Positions 21,630 to 33,960 of a DNA stretch of 64,000 nt are shown piece after piece. The stretch spans positions 237,001 to 301,000 of the forward strand of contig CAUYUJ010018738.1 of assembly GCA_963575745.1 (NCBI GenBank), in the 5' to 3' direction. Positions within the stretch are counted from its first letter, which is position 1. Every line of letters begins with the position of its first letter. Source of the DNA: Prorocentrum cordatum (taxonomy: Eukaryota > Sar > Dinophyceae > Prorocentrales > Prorocentraceae). Under the pieces are notes generated by a model, which did no database searches, was not told the DNA's origin, and saw nothing but the letters and a program-made list of their open reading frames with translations. The position numbers and the translations under genes are program-made.

Positions 21630-21651
21630 CTTGTGCCAAAATGGCCACGGG
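21630..21651 (-). other. relict dinoflagellate spliced leader
   Basis: The minus strand reads CCCGTGGCCATTTTGGCACA followed by AG. This matches the 22-nt DinoSL at about 19 positions, with changes at position 1, in the TAGCC block and in the GGCTC block. Position just ahead of a retroelement frame suggests reverse transcription of a trans-spliced mRNA. Confidence 0.6.
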
Positions 21652-21654
21652 GCC

Positions 21655-22230
21655 TCCTTCCCCTCCGCCTCCTACTCCTCTCCTCCGCCTCTTTCCTCCC
21701 TCGACTTCTCCTCCTCCACCGCCTCCTCTCGCCCGTCCCCCTTCTCCTCCTATTCAGTAGTCCTTCCTCCCTCGCCCCCTCCTCCTCTTCCTCAACCTCC
21801 TGCTCCCTCTCCTCCTCCCATTCCTCCCTCGCCGCCTCCGCCTCCTCCTCCTCTCGGCCACGCGCAAGGAGGGGAGTAGGGGGAGGGGGGACGACTTCTT
21901 AGAAGCATCCCTGATCCTTCGAAGGCGTGGGCCTTGTCCGCAGATGTGAGGCCCGCGCCTTCTGAGAACCAGCCTCCTTCTAAGCAGCCTTCCCCCCCTC
22001 CCCCCTACCCCCCTGTGCGCGTCGCCGATCCTCCTCGTCCTCCTCCTCCTCGTCCTCCTCCTCGTCCTCCTCTTCCCTGTCCTCGTCCTCCTCGTCCTCC
22101 TCCTCCTCCTCGTCCTCGTCCTCCTCCTCCTCCTCATCCTCGTCCTCTTCCTTCTCCTCCTCATCCTCCTCCTCCCTCTCCTCCTCGTCCTCCTCTTCCC
22201 TGTCCTCGTCCCTTCTCCCCCCCAGGGCGC
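21655..22230. repeat. CTC and CGTCCTC microsatellites
   Basis: TCC/CTC repeats to about 21870, a short unique stretch, then CTCGTCCTC repeats to about 22215. No gene. Confidence 0.9.
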
Positions 22231-22297
22231 GCCCAGGGGCTCGCCATGACGGCGCCGTTGCCGAAACCCCTGAGCCTCAGGGCGGCCGCCAGAGGGC

Positions 22298-22497
22298 TGG
22301 GGACTCGGACGAGGGGGGGCAGGCGGCGGCCAGCAGAAGCAGGTACAGGGCAGTTTCTGATACATGGGATTTTTAACACTATAGGATGTTTGATCCGCCG
22401 AGGCTGGGTTCGGACGAGGGGGGTCGACGGTGACCAGCAGAAGCAGGTAGAGGGCAGTTTTTCATGCATTGGACTTTTAAACATATAGGATGATTTA
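22298..22497. repeat. ~100-bp two-copy tandem duplication
   Basis: CAGCAGAAGCAGGTACAGGG then TTTTTAACACTATAGGATG is followed by CAGCAGAAGCAGGTAGAGGG then TTTTAAACATATAGGATG. Each copy carries CGGACGAGGGGGG upstream. Confidence 0.8.
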
Positions 22498-22499
22498 AA

Positions 22500-23555
22500 A
22501 CATGATTAGTTCATGAATGAATTCATGCATGAGAAAATTGTTTTTTAGTACTAAATCCGCGCATGTTTAAGACATGGTCCGCACGCGGAGCATGTATCAA
22601 AAACGGCCCTGTAGAAGCATCGAGTACGAATGCGCTCAACATACGCAACACCCATCACTTGCGTAGAAGAGCGAGGGGGCGCGCTCCGTCATCCTCCGGA
22701 GTCGTGCTCCAGACGCCCCCACACGTCGCCCCAACACGTCGATCCCAGATGCCGACCTCCCATCCGGCCACGTGCGCGCAAGGAGAGAGTAAGACCGCTC
22801 GGGGACCCCCTCACTGTTACTTGTTGGGCATCGACTTACTCTGGTTATTCGTGACGCGCTGAAGCGCGTGGTCTTTCTTTCGTTGAAGTAGGATGGCGCC
22901 TGAAGTATTGCACGGTCGGGTACTTCAAAGGCGAACCTTCCGCGGCCGAAAGTGCGGATGAGTCGGGAAACTCCAACGGCTAGCCGACGGCTGGCGAGTC
23001 CGCGGGATGTTTCGGGCATTGCATGCGCCCCAGAGTGCTCCTGGAACGCTCTAGAATCATTCTTGGGCTTACGCCACACCGCCGATTCCTTGGGGGGCTG
23101 GCGGCTGGTGCGTGTTGCTCCTCAGGGCCTTTTGGGTGCCTTTGAGAGGCTTATTGGAACTCTTTTGGGCCTTCGTGAGGGCCTCTTTTTTTGTTGCGAG
23201 GGATTCTGCATCGGCCATTCGCCGCTTCGCTGTGAAGCAGTACCCAAAATGGAACTGCTGGTCCAGCGGCCTCTCGAGCGCACCTGGTGAAGGCTGCCAT
23301 GGGGAGGCAAGGGCTTCGTGAGGGCCTCTTCGGGGCTTCTTTGGGCTGCCGTTCTCAGTAGTCGACGTGCACGCATGGGGAACGGGCGAGAACCCACGTG
23401 TCCAGACGGCGGGCATCTCTCAAAACACCCGAAGAATGATGATCGAAGACGCCTACGGCGAATCACCGCCGCCCCCTGCCTTGTTGGAAGCGCCTATGTG
23501 GAGGAACGTCGAGGCCCGACCTGCCAAGCTATCGGACCATGTGTTCCCCGAGTCG
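22500..23555. other. no supportable gene
   Basis: AT-richer sequence around 22480-22570, then mixed sequence. From about 23100, diverged satellite-like words (GGGCCTTCGTGAGGGCCTC) appear, leading into array 2. The cassette hairpin near 23445 has lost its left arm. Confidence 0.4.
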
Positions 23556-23559
23556 GTTT

Positions 23560-26500
23560 GGAAAGCCTTCGGGGAACACGTGGTCATCTTGAAGGTCATC
23601 TTGGCCGCCTGGAGGCCGTGTTGATCCTTTCGGGCCTTCTGGGAGGACGTCTTGGAGGGCTCTTGGGCCGTCTTGGAGGCCTCTTGGGATGTCGTGGAGT
23701 CCTCTTGGGCCGTTTTGGGGGCCTCTTGGGGCCGTCTTGGGCCTCTTGGGCGATCTTTGGGGGCACTTGGGCCGTCTCGGGCTGTCGGAAGGCCGAACAA
23801 AAAGCATATGCCACAATCCTCTTCACAAACTCATGGGAAATCTATGGTTTTGGCCTTTTTCGGGCCTTCCTGTAGGCCCTCTTGGGGGCCTCTTGGGCCG
23901 TCTTGGGCCATCTTAGTGCCATCTTCGGCCGTCTTGGTGGGCCCCTGGTCCGTCTGACGCCGTCGGAAGCCGTTTGGGGGGCCTCTCTGGGCCGACTTTG
24001 GGCCTTGTTGGAATGCCCCAGGGCCGTCTTGGAGGCCATCTTGGGCGTCTTAAAAGCCTCCTGGGTCTTTTGGGGGGCCTCTTGGGGCCGTCTTGGGGGC
24101 CTCTTGGGCTGTTCTGGGGCCATCTTGGAGGCATCTTGGGCGATCATTGGGGGCTCCTGGGCCGTATCGGGTCGTCGGAAGGCCGAAAAGGCGCAAATAC
24201 CAAAATCCTTCAAACACCTGTGGAACGTAAGTGTGTTTGGCTTTTTTCCAGGCCTTCCTGGAGGCCCTCTTGGAGGCCTCTTGGGCCGTCTTGGGCCAAC
24301 TTCGAGCCACCTTCGGCCATCTTGGTGGGCTCCTGGCCCATCTGACGCCGTAGGGAGCCGTTTTGGGGCCTCTCTGAGCCGACTCTGGGCCCTCTTGGAA
24401 TGCTCCAGGGCTGTCTTGGAGGCCATCTTGGGCGTCTTAAAAGCCTCCTGGGTTTTTTGGGGGCTCTCTTGGGGCCGTCTTGGGGGCCTCTTGGGCTGTT
24501 CTGGGGCCATCTTGGAGGCATCTTGGGCGATCATTGGGGGCTCCTGGGCCGTATCGGGTCGTCGGAAGGCCGAAAAGAAGCAAATGTCAAAATCCTTCAA
24601 AAACTTATGGAAAGTAAATGTGTCTGGCCTTCCTGGAGGCCCTCTTGGAGGCCCCTCTGAACCGACTTGGTGCTCTCTTGGGGTGCTCCAGGTCCGTCTT
24701 CGAGGCCGTCTTGGGCGTCTTGGAGGCCTCTTGGGTAGTCTTTGTGCCCTCTTGGTGCCGTCTTGGGGGCCTCTGGGGCAGTCCTGAAGCCATCTTGGAG
24801 GCCTCTTGGGCGCTGTGGGGGCGATCTTGGGGGCCTCTTGGGCCGTCTTGGGTCGTCGGAAAGCCGAGAAGAAGCGAATGCCAAAACCTAAGGAAAATCA
24901 GTGATTCTGGCCTCTTCGGGCCCTCCTGGAGGAACTCTTGGAGGCCTCTTGGGATGTCTTGGAGGCCTCTTGAGGGCCTCTTCGGTCGTCTTGGGCCATC
25001 TTGAGGCCATCTGAGGCAGTCTTGGGTGCATCTTGGGCCGTCTTGGAGGCATATCGGGGCCATCTTAGCCGTCTTGGAGGCCATCTTGGGCGGTCTTGGA
25101 GCCGTCTGGAGCAGGAACAACTTTTTGCAACAACCTCTGGGCAATCCTCCCGGGACCCCGGCGGGACGCGCGGGATGCCCAGGGGGAGAACCAAAACCAA
25201 AACCGAAATCGTCTAGCACGCCAGGGGGCGGCGGATCGAAGACGCCTGCGGCGAATCACCGCCGCCCCCTGCCTTTTTGGAAGTGCCTATGTGGCCGAAC
25301 GTTGAGGCCAGACCTGCCAAGCTATCGGACCATGTGTTCCCCGAATCGGTTTGGAAAACCTTCGGGGAACACGTGGGCATCTTGAAGGTCATCTTGGCCC
25401 TTGGCCCGTCTTGGGCCGTCGGAGAGCTGAAAAGAAGAACATGCTAAAATCATCCAAAAACCGTACGAAAATCAATGAGTTTGGCCTCGTCGGGCCTTCC
25501 TGGAAGACCTCTTGGAGGCCCCTTGGGCCGTCTTGGAGGCCTCTTGCAGGCCTTTTGGGCCGTCGAAGACCATCTTGAGGCCATCTTGGGCCGTCTTGGG
25601 TGCATCTTGGAGCCATCTTAGCCGTCTGTGAGGCCATCGTGGCTGTCTTGGAGGCATCTTGGAAGCCATCCTGGGCCATCTTGGCCGTCTTGGAGGCCAT
25701 CTTGGGCCAACTTGGGGCAACAAAACCATGACCCTTTCGGGGGCCGTCTTGGAGGCCATCTTGGGCGTCTTGGAGACCTCTTGGGCCGTCTTGGGTGCCT
25801 CTTGGGGCCGTGTCTTGGGCCTCTTGGGCGATCTTTGGGGGCACTGGGGCCGTCTCGGGCCGTCGGAAGGCAGAACAAAAAGCAAATGCCACAATCCTTC
25901 AAAAACCTGAGGATAATCAATGATGTTGGCCTCTTCGGGCCTTCCTGGAAGCCTTTTTGGAGGCCTCTTCGGCCGTCTTGGGCCATCTCAAGGCCATGTG
26001 CGGCCGTCTTGGTGGGCTCCTGGTCCATCTGACGCCGTCGGAAGCCGTTTGGGGGACCTCTATGGGCCGACTTGGGGCCCTCTTGGAATGCTCTAGGGCC
26101 GTCTTGGAGACCATCTTGAGCGTCTTGGAGGTCTCTTGGGCCGTCTTGGGGGCCTCTGTGGGCCGTCTTGGGGCCCTTTTGGGCCGTTCTGGGGCCATCT
26201 TGGGGGATCTTTCGGCGATCTTTGGGGGCTCTTTGGCCGTCTCGGGCCGTCGGAAGGCCGAAAAGAAGCAAATGCCACAATCCCTCAAGAAACCTATGGA
26301 AAATACATGCATCTGGCCTCTTCTGGCCTTCCTGGAGGCCTTCTTGGGGGTCTCTTGGGCCGACTTGGGCCAGCTTCGAGCCAACTTCGGCCATCTTGGT
26401 GGGTTCCTGGCCCGTCTGACGCCGTCGGGAACCGTCTTGGGGGCCTTTCTGGGGGCCCTCTTTGGGCGCTTCGGAGCCGTCTTGGAGGCCATCTTGGCCG

Positions 26501-29500
26501 TATTGGACGCCATTTTGGGCGTCTTGGAGGCCTCTTGAGCCGTCTTCGGGCCCTCTTGGGGCGGCCTTGGGGGCGTCCTGGGCCGTCATGGAGCCATCTT
26601 GGTGGCCTCTTGGGCGATCTTGGGGCGACCTTGGCAGCCTCTTGGGCCGTCTCGGGCCGTCGGAAAGCCGAAAAGGCGCAAATACCAAAATCATTCAAAA
26701 ACCATTCGAAAATCATAGCCTCGTCGGGCCTTCCTGGAGGACGTCTTGGGGGCCTCTTGGGCCGTCTTGGAAGCCTCTTGCGGGCCTTTGGGCCGTCTTA
26801 GACCATCTTGAGGCCATCTTGGGCCGTCTTGGATGCATCTTGGGGACATCTTAGCCGTCTTGGAGGCCATCTTGGCTGTCTTGGAGGCATCTTGGAGGCC
26901 ATCCTGGGCCGTCTTGGCCGTCTTGGGTTCATCTTGGGCCATCTTTGGGCGGAACAGGCATTGACTTGTGCAGTTTCCGGGTGGCCGGCGGGACGTGCCG
27001 GAGCCCCAGGGGAAGTTCTTTTGGAAAAGAACCAAAACCAAAACCGAGAAAGTCCAGCACGCCAGGCACCCCTGCGATGAATCGACAAGGGGCGGCGGAT
27101 CGAAGACGCCTACGGCGAATCACCGCCGCCCCCTGCCTTTGTGGAAGCGCCTATGTGGCGGAACGTTGAGGCCAGACCTGCCAAGCTATCGGACCATGTG
27201 TTCCCCGAATCGGTTTGGAAAGCCTTCGGGGAACACGTGGGCATCTTGAAGGTCATCTTGGCCGTCTGGAGGCCATTTTGACCCTTTCTGGCCTTCTTGG
27301 TTGGAGGGCTCTTGGACCGTCTTGGAGGCCATCTTGAGGGTCTTGGAGACCTCTTGGGCCGTCTTGGGTGCCTCTTGGGGCCGTGTCTTGGGCGTCTTGG
27401 GCGATCTTTGGGGGCACTTGGGCCGTCTCGGGCCGTCGGAAGGCAGAACAAAAAGCAAATGCCACAATCCTTCAAAAACCTGAGGATAATCAATGATGTT
27501 GGCCTCTTCGGGCCTTCCTGGAAGCCATTTTGGAGGCCTCTTCGGCCGTCTTGGGCCATCTCAAGGCCATGTGCGGCCGTCTTGGTGGGCTCCTGGTCCA
27601 TCTGACGCCGTCGGAAGCCGTTTGGGGGACCTCTATGGGCCGACTTGGGGCCCTCTTGGAATGCTCCAGGGCCGTCTTGGAGACCATCTTGGGCGTCTTA
27701 AAGGCCTCCTGTGCCGTCTCGATGCCCTGCTGGGCCGTCTTGGGGGCCTCTTGGGGCCGTCTTGGAGGCCTCTTGGGCGATCTTTCGGCGATCTGTGGGG
27801 GCTCTTGGGCCGTCTCAGGCCGTCGGAAGGCCGAAAAGACGGAAATGTCAAATTCCGTCAAACACCGTAGGACAATCAATGTTTTTGGTCTCTTCTGGCC
27901 TTCCTGGAGGCCCTCTTGGGGGCCTCGGGGGCAGTCTTGGGCCAACTTCGAGCCAACTTCGTCCATCTTGGTGGGTTCCTGGCACGTCTGACGCCGTCGG
28001 GAGCCGTCTTGGGGGCCTTTCTAGGCCGACTGGGGGCCCTCTTGGGTCACGTCGGGGCCGTCTTGGAGGCCATCTTGGGCGTCTTGGAGGCCATCTTGGG
28101 CGTGTTGAAGGCCTCTTGGGCCATCTTGGGGCCCTCTTGGAGCCGTCTTGGAGGCCACTTGGGCCGTCATGGGGCCCTCTTGGGGGCCTCTCGGGCGATC
28201 TTAGGGGCCTCTTGGGCCGTCTTGAGCCGTCGGAACGCCGAGAAGAGGCAAATTCCAAAATCCTTCAAAAACTTATGACAAATCAACAATTTCGGCCTCT
28301 TCGGGCCTTCCTGGAGGACCTCTTGGAGGCCTCTTGGGCCGTCTGGGAGGCCTCTGGGGGGCCTCTTGGGCCGTCTTGGACTCTCTAGGGCCGTCTTGGA
28401 GGCCGTCTTGGACCATCTTGGGCGGACTTGGAGGCCATCTTGGGCCATCTTCGCGATTTGTTGAGGATGTCCCGAGCGAAACGGCCGTTTCAGGCATTGA
28501 CTGATGCAGTTTCCGGGTGGCCGGCGGGACGTGCCGGAGCCCCAGGGGGAGTTCTGTTGGGAAAAAACCAAAACCAAAACCGAGAGGTTCAGCACGCCAG
28601 GCACCCCTGCGATGAATCGACAAGGGGCGGCGGATCGAAGACGCCTACGGCGAATCACCGCCGCCCCCTGCCTTTGTGGAAGCGCCTATGTGGCGGAACG
28701 TTGAGGCCAGACCTGCCAAGCTATCGGACCATGTGTTCCCCGAATCGGTTTGGAAAGCCTTCGGGGAACACGTGGGCATCTTGAAGGTCATCTTGGCCGT
28801 CTGGAGGCCATTTTGACCCTTTCTGGCCTTCTTGGAGGACTTCTTGGAGGGCTCTTGGACTGTCTTGGAGGCCATCTTGAGGGTCTTGGAGGCCTTTTGG
28901 GCCGTCTTGGGGGCCTCTTGGGGCTGTGCCTTGGGCCTCTTGGGCGATCTTTGGGGGCACTTGGGCCGTCTCGGGCCGTCGGAAGGCAGAAAAAAAGCAA
29001 ATGCCACAATCCTTCAAAAACCTGAGGATAATCAATGATGTTGGCCTCTTCGGGCCTTCCTGGAGGCCCTCTTGGAGGCCTCTTCGACCGTCTTGGGCCA
29101 TCTCAAGGCCTTGTGCGGCCGTCTTGGTGGGCTCCTGGTCCGCCTGACGCCGTCGGGAGCCGCTTTGGGGGCCTCTATGGGCCGACTTGGGGCCCTCTTG
29201 GAATGCTCCAGGGCCGTCTTGGAGACCATCTTGGACGTCTTAAAGGCCTCCTGTGCCGTCTTGGGGGCCTCTTGGGGCCATCTTGGGGCCCTCTTGGGCC
29301 GTTCTGGGGCCATCTTGGAGGCCTCATGGGCGATCTTTCGGCGATCTGTGGGGGCTCTTGGGCCGTCTCGGGCCGTCGGAAGGTCGAAAAGAAGGAAATG
29401 CCAAATTCCGTCAAACCCGTAAGAATACAAAGGTTTTTGGTCTCTTCTAGCCTTCTTGGAGGCCCTCTTGGGGGCCTCGGGGGCCGTCTTGGGCCAGCTT

Positions 29501-30660
29501 CGAGCCAACGTCGGCCATCTTGGTGGGTTCCTTGCACGTCTGACGCCGTCGGGAGCCGTCATGGGGGCCTTTCTAGGCCGACTGGGGGCCCTCTTGGGTC
29601 ACGTCGGGGCCGTCTTGGAGGCCATCTTGGGCGTCTTGGAGGCCATCTTGGGCGTGTTGAAGGCCTCTTGGGCCATCTTGGGGCCCTCTTGGAGCCGTCT
29701 TGGAGGCCACTTGGGCCGTCATGGGGCCCTCTTGGGGGCCTCTCGGGCGATCTAGGGGGCCTCTTGGGCCGTCTTGAGCCGTCGGAATGCAGAGAAGAGG
29801 CAAATTCCAAAATCCTTCAAAAACTTATGACAAATCAATAATTTCGGCCTCTTCGGGCCTTCCTGGAGGACCTCTTGGAGGCCTCTTGGGCCGTCTGGGA
29901 GGCCTCTGGGGGTCCTCTTGGGCCGTCTTGGACTCTCTTGGGCCGTCTTGGAGGCCATCTTGGACCATCTTGGGCGGACTTGGAGGCCATCTTGGGCCAT
30001 CTTCGCGATTTGTTGAGGATGTCCCGAGCGAAACGGCCGTGTCAGGCATTGACTGATGCAGTTTCCGGGTGGCCGGCGGGACATGCCGGAGCCCCAGGAG
30101 GAGTTCTTTTGGAAAAAAAACAAAACCAAAACGGAGAGGTTCGGCACGCCAGGCACCTCTGCGATGAATCGACAGGGGGCGGCGGATCCAATGGCCTTCG
30201 GCACATCCCGCCACCGTGCCTGGGTTGTGGGTCTGAGGCCAGCTGATGGGGTCTCGTGGGGGGGGCGTTGTGCGGCTCGCTTGGGGCTCCCAAGGAGCCT
30301 GTTGGGGGCTTCATGGGGAAACCCAGAGGCGTCTTGGGGCCGAAGGCTCGAAATGTCCGTTGGGGTTCCCCCTCTGAGAGCCCCCTCTTGGGGCTGTCCT
30401 GAGGCCCTCCTGGGCCGTCTTGGGGGCTTTGGGGGCCGTCTTGGGGCGATCTTGGAAGCCTTTTTGGCAGTCTTGGATGTTGCGAACGTCCCAGAAGCGC
30501 ATGTACGTTTTCCAATCGGAATGGGACGATGGTTGCTTTCGGAGGCCATCTTGGGACACTTTTCGGGGGCTCCTTGGGGCGTCCTGGGGGCCACTTGGGC
30601 CGCCTGGAGGCCAGCGTGGGCGCTTGGGATCGATCGTTCGGCTGCTCGTGGCCCTGTTGG
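23560..30660 (-). repeat. hierarchical satellite array 2 (opposite orientation)
   Basis: Same family as 2740-6950 but inverted: units read GGCCGTCTTGG, GGCCATCTTGG, AGGCCTCTTGG. ~390-bp linkers (CGTCGGAAGGCCGAAAAG, AAATGCCACAATCCTTCAAA) recur near 23790, 24175, 24565, 24870, 25430, 25875, 26260, 26680, 27450, 27835, 28235, 28990, 29390 and 29790. Cassettes with the GC hairpin fall at about 23450, 25240, 27110, 28645 and 30175, giving a 1.5-1.9-kb superunit. The superunits 27086-28620 and 28621-30173 are nearly identical. Glycine/proline-rich frames in all phases are artefacts. Confidence 0.95.
27198..27236. repeat. second hairpin of satellite cassette
   Basis: GTGTTCCCCGAA pairs perfectly with TTCGGGGAACAC around a 15-nt loop. 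The same hairpin occurs near 23540-23580, 25339-25377 and 28732-28771; a diverged form with CGGGGAACGCGTGG lies near 5660-5705. Each cassette thus has two conserved foldbacks about 60 bp apart. Confidence 0.85.
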
Positions 30661-31530
30661 ATCGTCCGATAGGCCTCTTGGGGCCCTCTTGCCTCGTTTT
30701 GGGGCGCTCCGTTCCCCGGGTGGCGCGCTCGACTAGTCCCCGGAGGACCCCCCTCCCCCTCCAAATCGACCGGACCAGGCTCCTGGGGAAGGGGCTCGGG
30801 GAGGGGGGCGCATCTCACACGCCGATGAACCCCAAGGGGTTGGCGGACTTATCCGCACGCACGGCCGGACCTGGGACAGAAGAGCACCCTTTCAGAATAC
30901 GAGACCCTCCGCCCGCAGAACACCCCAAAGGCACCCTCCCCCCAGGATGTGCACAAGAACATCCCACAAACACGAGGAGCACATACCCTCCCCGAATCGA
31001 CCTCGATCCTGTGCCTCAGTCGGGCCGCACGTCTTTGTCTGCAACTGTCCAACGCGCCGCACCCTTGGCGCGCGCGGCCGCGGCCTCCGCTGGGCGAGGG
31101 GCCACGCAGCCAGCGCTGGTCACCGGCCTCGCTGTATCGCTCACTGGCGGGACCACCCCGAGGCTTGATGCCGACCCGCGGCTTCGCACTGCTTGCGGAG
31201 GAACAGACAAACGATCTTGCAGAGGGCGGAGGAGGAGGAGGGGGAGGAGGAGGAGGGGGAGGAGGAGGAGGGGGAGGAGGAGGAGGAGGAGGATGAGGAG
31301 GACCGCTGTCGAAGACCTGCCCTCTTCCCCCCCGGCGCGCCGCCGATCGATGCTCGACCCGCCGGACGGGCCGCTCCCAATATGCGCGCCAGCTCGGCAT
31401 CGTCCCCCCGGCGGCCTGTTGCCCAGGACCACGGGCTCGGCCGGGTCGAGGCGCGCCAGGAAGGCCCGGAGGTGGCCCACGTGCAGGAACAGCATGTCCT
31501 GCAGAGGCCTCCCAGATGGGGTCCGAGCAG
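30661..31530. other. no supportable gene; GGA microsatellite at 31215-31300
   Basis: GC-rich transition out of array 2. Overlapping frames on both strands lack support. An imperfect GGA repeat lies at about 31215-31300. Confidence 0.4.
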
Positions 31531-31534
31531 ATGG

Positions 31535-31715
31535 GCTCGGAGGATCGCGCCACACCGCCGATGCGTCGGCGACGCATCGCCGATGTATCGACGATGCGGT
31601 TCGATGTGGCCCCCGATGCTCTCCACGCCGACGGCGCCGATGAATCGCCGACGGCGCCAGTGCATCGCCGATGCATCGGCGATACACATCGGCGATGCGG
31701 CGCGATCCTCCGACC
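31535..31715. repeat. GATGCATCGGCGA-type repeat
   Basis: Words such as GATGCGTCGGCGACGCATCG and ATCGCCGATGCATCGGCGAT recur, many self-complementary. A related block with GGCGCGATCCTC lies at 40190-40290. Confidence 0.75.
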
Positions 31716-31861
31716 ACATCTGCTCGGATCCCATCTGGGAGGCCCAGGTGCTGCTCCCGAGCTGGATCCCTGTGCTACCTCTGCGCGAGTCGCCCCCCTC
31801 CCCTGCGGGCTGGCGCAATGCTGCGTGCACGGACACTGGGTGAACAGCTGATGCCTGAACA

Positions 31862-32112
31862 CCCAATTCGTTTGGGAAGACCCGTTTGGTTTGAGATGAC
31901 CCGGATGGGTTGGGAAAACCCAGGGCTTTGGTTTGGCAAGTCCCGGTTGGTTTGGGAAGACCCGTTCGGTTTGGGAGACCCGGGGGTTTGGTTTTTGGGG
32001 AGACCCGGTTGGTTTGGGAAGAACCGGGGGCTTGGTTTGGCAAGACCCGCTTGGTTTGGGAAAGCGCGGTTCGTTTGGTAAGACCCGGGGGCTCGGTTAG
32101 GCAAGACCCAAT
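31862..32112. repeat. GGTTTGGGAAGACCC repeat, left block
   Basis: A unit of about 20-30 bp around GGTTTGGGAAGACCCGG is repeated roughly ten times. A second block in the same orientation is at 34500-34795. Confidence 0.9.
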
Positions 32113-32129
32113 TGGTTCGGGAGGAACTG

Positions 32130-33060
32130 GGGGCGACACGAAGGCGAGACCGAAGGCGGGAACGAAGGCGGGAACGAGGGCAAACCGAAGGCGAAGCGAA
32201 GGCGAGAACAGGCCGAGGACGTGATCGGAAATCAAAGCGAAACGAAGGCGAGAACGAAAGCGAGAACGAACGCGGGAAGAAGCGAGAACGAACAGAGGGC
32301 GAAACGAAGGCGAGAGCGAAGGCGAGAGAGGGCAGAAGCGACAGCGAAATGGAAGCGAGACGAGGGCGAGACGAAGGCGGGAAGGGAGAGCGAAGACAAA
32401 GACAAACGGAGACGTAACGAGGGCGAAAACAAGAAAAGCGAGAACGAGGGCGAAAACGGAAGAGAGACGAAGACGAATTGGAGGCGAGAACGAAAGCGAA
32501 CACGATCTCGGAAACGAAAGAGGAACGAAGGCGAATCGAAGGCGAAAACAAAACCAAACACGAGACGGACACATCAGCGAAACGAAAGCGACACGAAGGC
32601 GAAGACAAGACCGAAACGAGGGCGAAACGAAACGAAGGCGAGAACGAAGGCGAGAGCGAGAGCGGAAATGAAGGCGCAACGAAAGCGGAAAGAAAACGAA
32701 AACGAAGGGCGGAACAGAGTGCCTAACGGAAACGAAACGAAGGCGAGAACCAGGCGAGGACGTGAACGGAAACCAAAACGAAACGAAAACAAAACGAAGG
32801 CGAGAACGAACGCGGGAACGAGTCGGAATCGAGCACGACACGATGGCGAACGGAAGGCGAGAGCGAAGGCGAGAACGAGAGCGAGAGCGAAACGAGGGTG
32901 AAACAAAGGCGAGACGAAGGCGGGAAACGAGAAGGATACATAGCCAAACGAAGACGAAACAAAGGCGAGAACAAAGGCGAGAACGAGAGCGGAAACGAAG
33001 GCGAAAGAAAGCGGAACGAAGGCGAGAAAGTACACAAGAACGAAGGGCGGAAATGAGAAC
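32130..33060. repeat. GAAGGCGAGAACGA-type short tandem repeat
   Basis: Units of 6-14 nt (GCGAAACGAAGG, GCGAGAACGAAAGC) repeated for over 900 bp, purine-rich on the plus strand. Arg/Glu/Lys-rich frames arise from it and are not counted. Confidence 0.95.
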
Positions 33061-33079
33061 GAGAACAACGAGTTGGGTC

Positions 33080-33425
33080 GAACGGGCGGACCCTGACCGG
33101 CGGGTCGGGTCGAGCGGGCGTGACACGCAAGTCTAATGCATCATCGAAATGGCGCGATTGCAGCCTAACAGGCGGGTCGGTCGGGCGGACGAGTCGAGTC
33201 CGGCGGGCGGACCTTGACAGGCAAATCAGGTCGGGCAGGCGTACCCTAACGGGCGGGTTGTGCCGGGCGGGCGGGACATTAAAATATTATGCATCGTCGA
33301 ATTGGCGCACGTGTGCCCTAACGGACGGGTCGGTCGGGCGGGCGGGTCGGGTCGGGAGGGCGGACCCTGACGGGCGGATCAGATCGAGCGGGCAGAACAC
33401 TAAAATATGATGCATCATCGAGATG
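33080..33425. repeat. GGTCGGGCGGGCGG repeat with ~120-150-bp superunit
   Basis: GCGGGTCGGTCGGGCGG words alternate with ATGCATCATCGAAATGGCGC-like sequence near 33136, 33288 and 33409. Confidence 0.85.
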
Positions 33426-33599
33426 GCGCGCGTGCACCCGGCTTCTGGGGGCCCTCAACAGGCCCCGGGATCGTCACGACGAAAAAAACAGTCCTAGGGA
33501 AAGGGTCCAGAGCCCTGGGTGCCCACGTGGCCAAAAAAGCAACACTGGATCTGGGTTCTGGAGGTGCGCCGTCACCCCAAATTCGAAAAGGAATCCAGC

Positions 33600-33611
33600 C
33601 GTGGCGACGAA

Positions 33612-33642
<31 letters not shown>

Positions 33643-33678
33643 TCGAGGGCGACACGAAGGCGACGACGACGACGAGGA

Positions 33679-33722
<44 letters not shown>

Positions 33723-33960
33723 GCGGTGGTGGCGACGACGACGTCGACAACGACGACGACGACGACGGCGCGGCGACGACGGTGGCGACCACGACGACGA
33801 CGACGACGTCGACGACGACGACGACGACGACGGCGACCACGACGACGTCGACGACGGCAACGACGGCCACGACGACGACGACGGCGAAGATGGCAACGAC
33901 GACGACGACCTCGTCGACGACGACGAAGGCGGGAACGAGTTCGGAAGCGAGGTCGAAAAC
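33600..33960. repeat. GAC/ACG microsatellite
   Basis: Imperfect GAC repeat. The sequence just before it (33426-33600) holds a short open frame without recognisable features. Confidence 0.95.

Noticed and set aside
23842-30660. Many 100-350-aa frames rich in Gly, Pro, Arg and Trp in the satellite arrays
   Set aside because: The unit length is not a multiple of 3, frames appear equally on both strands, and no domain is conserved between copies.
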